A DNA stretch of 64,000 bases from Streptomyces flavofungini (GTDB taxonomy: Bacteria; Actinomycetota; Actinomycetes; Streptomycetales; Streptomycetaceae). The stretch spans positions 124,001 to 188,000 of the forward strand of contig NZ_BMVR01000010.1 of NCBI RefSeq assembly GCF_014650815.1, written 5' to 3'. This document shows positions 50,642 to 59,700 of the stretch, one piece after another. The position numbers were made by a program, and so were the translations under genes. Position 1 is the first letter of the stretch. The number at the start of each line of letters is the position of its first letter. The notes beneath the pieces were generated by a model, which was given only the letters and a program-made list of their open reading frames with translations, did not search any database and had not been told where the DNA came from.

Positions 50642-51847
50642 TCAGGTCGTGGTCCTGCTGAGCCCGCCCGCGCGGGCGCCTTTCCGCGCCCGCTTGCCGC
50701 CATTGCCATTCCCATTGCCCTTGCCAGTGCCGTTGGTGGTGGCCGTCCCGGGCACCGCCAAGGGCTCGTCGGCGCCCGGCACCGGCTCCGGTGCACGGTC
50801 CGCGTCCCGGGCCTCGGCCTCCGCGCGCGCCTCCGCCTTCAACCGGTCCCGCAGCTGCAGGAACTTGGCGTTCATCTCGTCGACAGCGATGAACTTGTTC
50901 ACCCCGCGCTCGCTGACCTTGGGTTCCTGGCGCGCCATGATGTCGTTGTCCTGCTGGTCCTGGACGTACTGCTCCATCATCAGCGACAGCCGCAGGATCA
51001 GCGGCCGCAGCGGCTTGAACGGCACCATCCACTTGAGCAGCGGGTACTCGTAGAGGCGCATGATGGCCTGGGTGTGGTGCTCGTCGATGGGCACGAGCCA
51101 GGTCGTGACCTCCAGCAGGCCCTGGCGGACGTGGGTCATGCAGGGGGCCTGGTAGATGAGGTTGAAGTGCCAGCTGTTGTCGGGGTTGCCCTCCTCGCAC
51201 TGGTCGAAGGTGGAGCGGATGGTCGTGCCGTCCACATCGACGCGATGGTCCACGATCTTGTTGGCGGCGATGTAGCGCTCGCGCCCGTCCGCCCACAGCT
51301 TGTTCCAACTGCCGTACATGAACGTGTAGTCGATGATGTTCGCCCAGTGATCCCGGTGCACGAACGTCACGTGGTAGAACTCGAGCAGGCTCTCGATGTA
51401 GCGCGTGTAGTGGACCGGGCGGCTGAAGGTGATGGTCTCGTACGGCCGCGGGTGCTCGGCGAGTTCGTGGGGCAGCTCGATCTTCGGCAGCTGCGCGCGC
51501 TTGTCGCCCCACCACAGCCACACCAGGCCGTGCTCCTCGCGCACCTCGTACGTCTCGATCCGCAGCGACGCCGGAATGCGGCCCTCGGAGCCGAGCGCGG
51601 GCACCAGTCGGCAGGAGCCCTCGGTGCCGAACCGGAAGCCGTGGTACGGGCAGGCGATGGAGTTGCCGACGAGCCGGCCGTCGGCGAGGTTCGCGCCCTT
51701 GTGGGGGCAGCGCGCGGACTGGCAGACCAGTTTGCCGCGCAGGTCGCGCCAGAGCACCAGCTCCTCGCCCAGGCGGCGCACGCCGGTCGGCGCGTCACGT
51801 TTGATGTCCTGCGTCCGCAGGATCGGATACCACTGGTTCGGAATCAT
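50642..51847 (-). CDS. redG: Rieske oxygenase, RedG/McpG-like (prodiginine carbocycle formation)
   Basis: A 401-residue Rieske non-heme iron oxygenase. The 2Fe-2S ligands are Cys47, His49, Cys66 and His69 (CPHKG and CPYHG). The mononuclear iron site is Glu156-x2-His159-x4-His164 in LLEFYHVTFVH. RedG and its homologues oxidatively cyclise undecylprodigiosin to streptorubin B or metacycloprodigiosin. The call rests on family and on gene order after redH-like, redI-like and redJ-like genes. GGGAG lies 6 bp before ATG 51847. The last 50 residues form an unusual Gly/Asn- and Lys/Arg-rich tail. The ring size formed cannot be told. Confidence 0.85.
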   Translation of the reverse strand: MIPNQWYPILRTQDIKRDAPTGVRRLGEELVLWRDLRGKLVCQSARCPHKGANLADGRLVGNSIACPYHGFRFGTEGSCRLVPALGSEGRIPASLRIETYEVREEHGLVWLWWGDKRAQLPKIELPHELAEHPRPYETITFSRPVHYTRYIESLLEFYHVTFVHRDHWANIIDYTFMYGSWNKLWADGRERYIAANKIVDHRVDVDGTTIRSTFDQCEEGNPDNSWHFNLIYQAPCMTHVRQGLLEVTTWLVPIDEHHTQAIMRLYEYPLLKWMVPFKPLRPLILRLSLMMEQYVQDQQDNDIMARQEPKVSERGVNKFIAVDEMNAKFLQLRDRLKAEARAEAEARDADRAPEPVPGADEPLAVPGTATTNGTGKGNGNGNGGKRARKGARAGGLSRTTT

Positions 51848-51934
51848 GGGGAACTCCCGTTTCCTCTCGTGTTCCTCTCGTGCCTCGCGATGTCCTGCCG
51901 TGCCGTGCCCCGCGCCGCCGTCGGCTCTCGGCCC

Positions 51935-54709
51935 TCAGCCCTCGACGACCTCGACGACCCCCGTGTCGCCGTCGACCATGACCATGTCGCCGGTGTTGAT
52001 CACCTGCGTGGCGTACTTGGTGTTGACCACCGAGGGCACGTTGAACTCCCGCGACACGATGGAGCTGTGCGAGAGCATCGAGCCGATGTCGGTGACCACT
52101 CCGCCCGCGATGGCGAACAGCGGCGTCCAGGACGCGTCGGTGTGCCGGGTCACGAGGATCTCGCCCGCCTGGAACTCGTCGGCCTGCCACACCAGGTCCT
52201 CGACGATGCGGGCCCGGCCGACGATCCGGCCGGGGCTGGAGCCGAGCCCGTCCAGGCGCGCCCCGTCCTTCACGGGCCGTACCGCGCGGGTGCCGTCGTG
52301 CTCGCCGACGAAGGTGAGCGGCGGCTCCGGCAGCCGGTTGTGGTACTCGTGCAGGCGCCGCCGCTCCTCGATCGCGGCCCGCGGGAACGCCTCGCGCGCG
52401 GGCAGCGCACCGGCCAGATAGCGGCGCACGTCCGCGAAGTCGAGGTAGGCGACCTCGTCCAGGGAGTGCAGCACGCCCTCCTCGACGAGCCGCCGCCCCA
52501 CCTCGTACACGATGTTCCTGACCAGCCAGATCGACGTGATCATCGACATGCGGGTGGCCTCGCGCAGCTCGCTGCACAGGGCGTACATCGAGATGACGCC
52601 CTCGATGGTGGTGCGGCGCGGCAGCGGCAGCTCCTTGAGGACCGCCCGGACGTCGCCCTCCTGGCGGGCGCGGCTGCGGCCCATGATGTCGTCGGCGGTG
52701 AAGCCGTCGGCGGCGTAGCGGCGGATCATCTGGAAGACGTAGGACGGGTCGTCGATCCAGCGCTGGTGGGTGAGCTCCATCTCCTGGCGGCCGCGGGTGC
52801 CGTTGGCGCGCAGGAACGGCTCCAGCTCCGCCTGCCAGAACGCCTCGCCGTCGGGGTCGGCGCGCAGCCGGTCCGCGACCTCGTCGAGGGGCGCCGCCTC
52901 GATGATCTCCATGACCCGGGGCCTGGCCTTCGCGGCCTGCGCGACGCTCCAGATCTCCTGCGCCGACGCCACGGTGCGCAGGCTCGACATGTCCGTCTTG
53001 ATGCGGTTCTGCAGGTTGTCGCCGGCGGCGCCGAGCCACTTCGCGCACAGCTCGGTGAGGATGCCGTAGAACCCGAACGCGTTGATGTAGTACGGCATGT
53101 AGCCGACGTGCGCGTCGTGGAAGTAGTCGAGGTAGCGGCCGAGTTCGGCGTGCAGCTCGCGGCGGCTCATGCGGGTGAGGTCCAGGCGCCGGGCGCGGTC
53201 GAACTCGTAGAGGCGGGCCGCGGCCATGTCGCGGGCGCGGCCCTTCATCACCACCATCTCGTTGGCCGTGGCGCGCAGCCAGTGCGTCGTCGAGAGCAGG
53301 TCCTCCAGGCCGCCGGGGAACGTCCCGAAGGGGTTCTTGTACGTGGCCAGGTCCACCTCCTCGCTGACGAAGCGGCGGGTGAAGTGCCGCTGGTCACGGG
53401 TGGGCAGGGCCTGGCCGAGCAGATAGGCGGTGTAGGAGATGTTCAGGTAGACGTGGCCCTGGAAGAAGCCCATGTGCAGGTCGACGTCGCCGGTGTCGCG
53501 CACACCGAGGGCCGCCGCGCAGTCGCCGTGGACGTGGTCCTGGTAGTGGCGGGCGAAGCTCAGGCCGAGCGGGGACATCAGGCCGACGAAGATCTCGCCG
53601 ATGTCCATCCGCGACCACAGGGTGCCGTGCCGCACGGCGTCCGGCTGCTTCGCCAACAGGCCCGGCAGATAAGGGCTGTGGGCGCCGTCGGAGGCCTCGG
53701 GCCGGGGCCGGGTGGTGATGGGCCGGGCCTGGAGCAGGTACAGCGTGCCGTCGCGCAGGGCCCACTCGATGTCCTGCTCCACGCCGCAGCCGTCCCGGAT
53801 CTCCAGGGCGAGCCGGGCGAGCGCCGCGAGCTGGTCCCGGGTCAGGCAGGGGGCGTCCCGGTCGGCGGCGTCGACCTTCGTCAGGCCGATGCGGCCGGGC
53901 GCGAGCGGCGCGCACTTGGTGACCTTGTACCGCACGCGTTCCTCGACGACGTCGAGCGTCCGGTCGTCCACCACGAAGAAGTCGCTGGACACCCTGCCCG
54001 ACACCAGGCCCTCGCCGAGCCCGCAACAGGCCTCCACCACAAGCCGGTTGGGCCTGCCGCCGACCGGATCGACGGTGAAGAGCACCCCGCTGACGTCGGC
54101 GGGCACCATCTCCTGCACGACGACCGCGATGGAGCCAGCCGGGCCGCCGCCCGCCCGGTAGGCCGCGGCCCGGTCCGACCACAGCGAGGCCCAGCAGACC
54201 TTGACCGCGTCGAGCAGCGCCGCGTCGCCCGACACGTCGAGGACCGTGTCGTGCTGGCCCGCGAAGGACCGCTCGGCGGAGTCCTCGCGCGGCGCGGACG
54301 AGCGCACCGCGACCCGGGGGCGGCCCAGCTCCTCGTAGGCCGTGAGGATCGTGCGGGCGACCGGCTCCGGGACGTCCCGGGCGAGGATCGACTCGCGGAC
54401 GGTGAGGGCGGGTTCGCCGCGGGCCTCGGCGCCGCGGATCTCGGCGGCGAGGCCGCTCTCGCGCAGGAAGACGTCGAAGAGCCCGGTGGTCAGGCAGAAC
54501 GCGGGCGGTACCGGGAGCCCCGCCGCGGTCAGCTCGTCGAGGCGGGCCGCCTTGCCGCCGAGTTCGTCGGGGGTGGCGGGGTGGGGGCGGCCGAGGACGG
54601 CCACGAGGTCGGCGTGCGGGGCGGGGGTGCGGGCGGGGTCGGTGTCGGTGCCGGGGTCGGTGCGGGCCTCGATGGTGGGGGCGGATTCGGTGGTCGCCTT
54701 CGTCGTCAT
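51935..54709 (-). CDS. redH: RedH/PigC-like PEP-utilising enzyme (prodiginine condensing enzyme)
   Basis: A 924-residue protein. The N-terminal ATP-grasp/pyruvate phosphate dikinase-type domain (about 40-345) includes RVAVRSSAPREDSAERSFAG and VVQEMVPADVSGVLFT, a long middle domain is specific to the RedH/PigC group, and the C-terminal swivelling domain has ITDIG-like MLSHSSIVSRE with the phosphorylated His. RedH joins 4-methoxy-bipyrrole carbaldehyde with 2-undecylpyrrole to make undecylprodigiosin. The ATG at 54709 overlaps the methyltransferase stop as ATGA. Neighbouring genes fit the red order exactly. Confidence 0.9.
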   Translation of the reverse strand: MTTKATTESAPTIEARTDPGTDTDPARTPAPHADLVAVLGRPHPATPDELGGKAARLDELTAAGLPVPPAFCLTTGLFDVFLRESGLAAEIRGAEARGEPALTVRESILARDVPEPVARTILTAYEELGRPRVAVRSSAPREDSAERSFAGQHDTVLDVSGDAALLDAVKVCWASLWSDRAAAYRAGGGPAGSIAVVVQEMVPADVSGVLFTVDPVGGRPNRLVVEACCGLGEGLVSGRVSSDFFVVDDRTLDVVEERVRYKVTKCAPLAPGRIGLTKVDAADRDAPCLTRDQLAALARLALEIRDGCGVEQDIEWALRDGTLYLLQARPITTRPRPEASDGAHSPYLPGLLAKQPDAVRHGTLWSRMDIGEIFVGLMSPLGLSFARHYQDHVHGDCAAALGVRDTGDVDLHMGFFQGHVYLNISYTAYLLGQALPTRDQRHFTRRFVSEEVDLATYKNPFGTFPGGLEDLLSTTHWLRATANEMVVMKGRARDMAAARLYEFDRARRLDLTRMSRRELHAELGRYLDYFHDAHVGYMPYYINAFGFYGILTELCAKWLGAAGDNLQNRIKTDMSSLRTVASAQEIWSVAQAAKARPRVMEIIEAAPLDEVADRLRADPDGEAFWQAELEPFLRANGTRGRQEMELTHQRWIDDPSYVFQMIRRYAADGFTADDIMGRSRARQEGDVRAVLKELPLPRRTTIEGVISMYALCSELREATRMSMITSIWLVRNIVYEVGRRLVEEGVLHSLDEVAYLDFADVRRYLAGALPAREAFPRAAIEERRRLHEYHNRLPEPPLTFVGEHDGTRAVRPVKDGARLDGLGSSPGRIVGRARIVEDLVWQADEFQAGEILVTRHTDASWTPLFAIAGGVVTDIGSMLSHSSIVSREFNVPSVVNTKYATQVINTGDMVMVDGDTGVVEVVEG

Positions 54710-55851
54710 GACGCGGCCTCCTCGGCGGTGGTGGGGGAGCCGGAGCGGGCCGGGGCGGGGACGGCGGACCCGGTCACGGGGTTGGTGCCGACGAACGAGC
54801 GGAACGCCTGGCCGGGCAGCAGCCGCGTCGCCCGTACGCCGTCGAAGCCCGCCGCGCGCAACTGGTCGAGGAGCTCGTCGGCCAGCGGCAGCGGCCCGCC
54901 GAAACCGGCGTACTCGAACCACAGGTTGAGCACGTCGAGCCCCAGCGTGCCGCTGCCCCGGCACGAGGAGGTGAGCAGCAGGGTGCCGCCGGGGGCGAGG
55001 AACGAGCGGGCGCGCGCGAGGACTTCGGCGCGCTCCTCCTCGGGGAAGTAGTAGATGTTGTTGTGCAGCGTCACCACGTCGAACTGCGGTTGCAGGTCCA
55101 GCGTGCGCAGGTCGCCCGCGCGGGTCTCGACGCGGTCGGCGAGGCCCCAGTGCGCCATGTTCTTCGCGGCCTGCCCGGCGACCTCCGCCTGCAGGTCGAC
55201 GGCGAGCGCCGTGAGGCGCGGGTTGAGTCCGGCGGCGTACCGCACGTACGCGCCGCTGCCGCAGCCGACCTCCAGGAGCCGCACCGGCGTGGTGCGCGGC
55301 AGCGTCCGGCTGATGGCCTCCTCCACGAAGCCGCGTACGACCAGCGTGGAGCGGGCGATGACCAGGCCGTCCTGGTCGGACAGCTCGAAGCGGCTGCCGT
55401 CCTTGAGCATGCGCGGGGCGTCGCGCAGCGCGGGCACATGGAAACGGAGCAGCTCTTCGAGGGCGCCCGCGACGGCGTCGTTGCCGACCTGCGCGAGCGC
55501 CTTGGCGGTGCGGCTGCGCAGGCGGTAGCAGCCCTCGCGCCGGTCCAGTTCGCCCAGTTGGACACCGATGTCCAGCCAGGCGCGCAGCCGCTGCCGGTCG
55601 TCGGGCCCGCTCTCCAGGTGCTCGGCGAGGCTCTCCAGGTCGCAGGGGCGCGCCGCCAGGCACCCGAGGACGCCGGAGCCCGCCGCGGCGGCGAGGAACG
55701 ACGCGCGATAGAGCGGCGTGAACAGCGTCCGGTTGAGGACGAGAAGCAGCGGCAGGCGGGGGTCGGCGACGATGCGTGCCATCGCGGCGAGTTCCGTGAA
55801 CGGTTCCTGGGCCCGGTCCTTGACGGCCCTGGCCAGCCTCAGTAGGTCCAT
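54706..55851 (-). CDS. redI: RedI-like SAM-dependent O-methyltransferase
   Basis: A 381-residue methyltransferase with an N-terminal helical dimerisation half and a C-terminal class I domain: motif I LLEVGCGSGAYVRYA, then TLHNNIYYFPEEER and LAPGGTLLLTSS. In prodiginine pathways the RedI/PigF type methylates the hydroxyl of the hydroxy-bipyrrole carbaldehyde to give the methoxy group. It overlaps the thioesterase gene by 13 bp at its start and the redH-like gene by 4 bp at its end, so all are one message. Confidence 0.86.
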   Translation of the reverse strand: MDLLRLARAVKDRAQEPFTELAAMARIVADPRLPLLLVLNRTLFTPLYRASFLAAAAGSGVLGCLAARPCDLESLAEHLESGPDDRQRLRAWLDIGVQLGELDRREGCYRLRSRTAKALAQVGNDAVAGALEELLRFHVPALRDAPRMLKDGSRFELSDQDGLVIARSTLVVRGFVEEAISRTLPRTTPVRLLEVGCGSGAYVRYAAGLNPRLTALAVDLQAEVAGQAAKNMAHWGLADRVETRAGDLRTLDLQPQFDVVTLHNNIYYFPEEERAEVLARARSFLAPGGTLLLTSSCRGSGTLGLDVLNLWFEYAGFGGPLPLADELLDQLRAAGFDGVRATRLLPGQAFRSFVGTNPVTGSAVPAPARSGSPTTAEEAAS

Positions 55852-56723
55852 GAGGGTTCCCTCTCCTCGGCGGTACGGGTGAGTTCGGCGCGCAGCTCAC
55901 GAAGGAGCGGAAGCCGTGCGGGTCCGTTCAGATAGAAGTGGCCGCCCGGCACCCGGTGGTGCAGGAGCGAGGCGCTGGTGTACGTCCGCCACGCCTCGAC
56001 GTGGTCCGGGGGCGCCACCGGGTCGGGGACGGCGGAGAACGCCGTCATCGGGCAGTCGAGCGGTCGGCGCGGCCGCCAGCGGTAGCGGGCGCAGAGCGTG
56101 AGGTCGGCGCGCAGGACCGGCAGCCTGCGCTCCAGGTAGGAGCCGCCCACCCGGTCGTCGGGGTCGAGGGCGCCCAGGTCGTGCACGAGTCGGCGCAGGT
56201 CGTCGTCGCCGAGCGCCTGGTCGGCCGGGCCGCCGTACAGGTGCGGGGCCCGGCTGCCGGATACGAACAGGTGCCCGGGGCCCGGCCGCCCGCGCTCCCG
56301 GAGCGCGCAGGCGACCTCGTAGGCCAGGAGCGCGCCCATGCTGTGCCCGAACAGGGCGTAGTCGTCGACGTGTCCGGCCGCCACGAGCGCGTCGGTCACG
56401 TCGCGGGCCAGCGGTTCCATGGCGGTGTACGGCTCCTCCGCGAGCCGCAGCCCGCGCCCCGGGAGCAGCACCGGCACGACCGTGACGCCGGGGCCGAGCA
56501 GGTCCGGCCAGTCGCGGTACACGGACGGGGTGCCGCCCGCGTAGCCGAAGCAGATCAGGCGGGGGCGGGGGGCGGGCGCGCCCGGCGCGGGCCCGGCCCC
56601 GGGGAGGGCGGCGGTCCCCGGCGGGGACCCGGCCGCGGGCCCGGCGGCCCCCGGCGCGGGCTCGAAGCCGGGGCCCGCGAACCAGGAGCCGACCGGCGCC
56701 TGCGGCCGTTCGGTGACGTGCAC
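55839..56723 (-). CDS. redJ: RedJ-like type II thioesterase
   Basis: A 294-residue alpha/beta hydrolase of the external thioesterase family. The GTG at 56723 follows GAGAGGA. After a 50-residue Pro/Ala/Gly-rich leader come LICFGYAGGTPSVY, the nucleophile elbow GHSMG (Ser128), ALDPDD with the acid nearby, and PGGHFYL with the catalytic His. Type II thioesterases edit carrier proteins; RedJ is thought to help provide dodecanoate or clear blocked carriers. It starts 47 bp after the RedL/K stop. Confidence 0.88.
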   Translation of the reverse strand: MHVTERPQAPVGSWFAGPGFEPAPGAAGPAAGSPPGTAALPGAGPAPGAPAPRPRLICFGYAGGTPSVYRDWPDLLGPGVTVVPVLLPGRGLRLAEEPYTAMEPLARDVTDALVAAGHVDDYALFGHSMGALLAYEVACALRERGRPGPGHLFVSGSRAPHLYGGPADQALGDDDLRRLVHDLGALDPDDRVGGSYLERRLPVLRADLTLCARYRWRPRRPLDCPMTAFSAVPDPVAPPDHVEAWRTYTSASLLHHRVPGGHFYLNGPARLPLLRELRAELTRTAEEREPSWTY

Positions 56724-56770
56724 GGCGGATGTCCTCTCGGGCTCGGGTCGGTCTGGCCTGCGGGCGGGCC

Positions 56771-59700
56771 TCAGCGCGGCACCCGGGCGCGGCCCTCGGG
56801 CGAGTCGAGCCAGGCGAGCGTGCGCCGCACCCCCTCCTCGAAGCCCACCTCGCCCTTGAAGCCGAAGTCGTCGCGGGCACGGTCGATGGCGTACGACTGG
56901 TCGCGGTCGAAGAGGTGCACCGCGTGCCGGGTGAGGACCGGCCGCGACGTGATCCGCAGCGCCCCGTACACCCCCTCCGACAGCGTCGCGACGCCGCGCG
57001 CGAGCGGCGCGGGCAGGCTCAGCGACGGCGGCTTCGCACCGAGGCCGCGGGCCAGTGCCTCGACGTAGGCGCGCCAGGTGGTGCGGTCGGGATCGCGCAG
57101 GTTGTACGTGCGGCCCGCGGCGGCCTCGGACGCGCAGGCGGCGATCATCGCGTCGGCCGCGTTGGTCACGTACAGGAGCCCCGCCGGTACGTGGCCGCCC
57201 CGGATGTACACCATCTGGCGGCTCAGGAGCAGCGTCGCGATCTCGACGACGAAGTCCTTGCTGCGCGGCCCGTACACACTGACCGGCCGCACCACGGTCA
57301 GCGGCAGCCCGGCGCGCGCGGCCGTCTCGCGCACGGCCTGCTCGCCGAGGAGCTTGCTGCGGTTGTACGGCAGGCCGATGTCGCGCGGCGGCGTGTCCTC
57401 GTCGCAGGGGCGCACCGGGTAGCCGTAGACGTCGGTGGTGCTGACGTGCAGGAAACGCTCGACGGTGCCCGCGTGCCGGGCCGCGTCGACGAGGTTGCGG
57501 CTGCCGTCGACGTTGACCCGCTGGAACTCCGCCCACGGGCCCCAGTCGGCGGACAGGCCCGTGCAGTTGTACACGTGCCGCACCCCGGCCGTCGCCCGGC
57601 GCAGGCTGTCCGGATCGCCGAGGTCCCCGACGGCCACGTCGACGTCGAGGCCCGCGAACGCGGAGCGGTCGCTGCCCTCGCGGACGAGGACCCGCACATG
57701 GTGGCCGCGTTCGGCGAGGCGGCGGGCGAGGTGGCCGCCGATGAAACCGCCGGCGCCCGCCACGAGGACGTCGGGGGCGGAGGGGGCGGGACCGGGCGCA
57801 GGGGAGGTGGTGCCCGGCTCGGTCCCGGTGACCGGCTCTGCCGCGCGCGGCGCCGCCGCCTCGTGGTGCGGGCCGTCGGCCTCGTGGGCCGGCTCCGCCT
57901 CGTGGCCCGGTCGCGCCTCGCGGCGCGCCGCCGTCCCGGTGTGTCCCGCCGTCCGCGAGGTTCCGTTCGTCCGCTTGCGTGTCGCCATGGCTTGCCCCAA
58001 CAGGTCGAGTGCGCGGTCGAGTTCGTGCTCGGTGTGGTCGGCGTTGATGAAGAAGCGCAGGCGGCACTCGTCGCGCGGGACGGCGGGGTGGCCGATCGGC
58101 ATCACGTTCACACCGAGGCGGAGCAGCGCGTTGGAGAGCGCCATGGTCTCCTCCCAGCCGCCGATGACGACGGGGACCACCGCGGACGCGCGCGAGACGC
58201 CGATGTCGTACCCGCGGGCGCGGGCCGCGTCACGGAAGTGCTCGGCGAGGTGCCGCAGCCGCGCCACCCGCTCCGGCTCGTCCCGCACGACCCGCAGCGC
58301 CTCCAGGGCGGCGGCCGTGTTGGCGGGGGAGATGCCGGTGCTGAAGATGTGCAGCGGCGTGGTGAACTTCAGGTACTCGACGATCGGCTGCCGCGCCGCG
58401 ACATAGCCGCCGAGGCTGCCGACGGCCTTGCTGAGCGTGCCCATCCACAGGTCGACGTCGGCGCGGTCGACGCCGAAGTACTCGCCGATGCCGCGCCCGG
58501 TGCGGCCGAGCACCCCGAGCGAGTGGGCCTCGTCGACCATCAGCAGCGCGCCGTGCCGACGCTTGACGTCGATGAACTTCGGCAGGTCGGGCAGGTCCCC
58601 GTCCTGGCTGTACGCGCCCTCGACGAGGACGAGGGCCCGCCGGGCCCGGGGCCGGCCCGCGGTGAGCAGCCGGTCGAGGGCGCGCCAGTCGTTGTGCGGG
58701 AACGGCCTGCGCCGGGCGCCGGACAGGACGCTGCCGCGCACCGCGCTGTCGTGGATCCACTCGTCGTGCAGGATCAGGTCCTCGGGGCCGAAGAGGTGCC
58801 CGATGGTCGCGACGTTCGTGGCGTGCCCGCCCGCGAACACGATCGCGGCCTCGGTGCCGAGGAACGCGGCGATCTCGGCGTCGAGTTCGTGGTGCAGCGG
58901 CGTCTCGCCGAACAGGAGCGGCGTCGCCGAGCAGGACGTGCCGTACTGGTCGACGGCGGCGCGCGCCGCCTCGCGGACCCGCGGATGGTGGGACAGGGCA
59001 AGGTAGTTGAAGGAGGAGAAGTTCAGCACGGGGCGGCCGTCGACGCTGGCCCGGCCGCCGTTGAACCCCTCGTGGGTGCGCCCGTACGGGTTGTCGCCGT
59101 CGGCCGTGGCCTGCCGCAGCCGCCCCTGCAGTTCGGCGTACTCGGGCCACTCCTCGAAGACGCGCTCCTGCCGCACGGCGGGTGCCGTCTCCTCGGCGGT
59201 GTGCCCGGGCCGCGGGGCCACGGGTGCCTCGGCGGCCGGGTGCGCCTCGTCCCGCACGGTTACGGCGCCCGCCAGCAGGTCGGCGAGCTGCCCCACGGTG
59301 GGGTCCTCGGGCAACCGCTCGCGGCTCTGGTCCAAGTGCCCGGGGAACCGCCGCGCAAGGGCCCGTTCCAGCTCGGTGCGCATCAGCGAGTCGAAGCCGA
59401 GGTCCGCGCCGAGCCGGGCGTCGCGCGGGATGTGCGCGACGGCGTGGCCGCAGACGCGTGACACCTGCGCGAACACTTCCTGCCGTCCGGTACGGGAGTG
59501 TTCCGCCGTCGCGGGAAGGGGAGTCGACGCTGGTGGTGCGGCCACCGGCTCGCGCGGTATGAGCGCGGTCCCGCCCGGTCCGGGGGCGGTCTCACGCGGT
59601 ACGTCGACGGGGGTGGGCGCGCTCTGTTCCGTGGCCGCGTCCGCGGGTGCCGTGAACCAGTACGGCTCCCGCTCCCACACCGCGTGCGGCACCGCCACCC

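Noticed and set aside
51074..55051. A 1325-codon plus-strand open frame opposite redG and redH
   Set aside because: The minus-strand genes have complete Rieske and phosphohistidine motifs; the plus frame has none.
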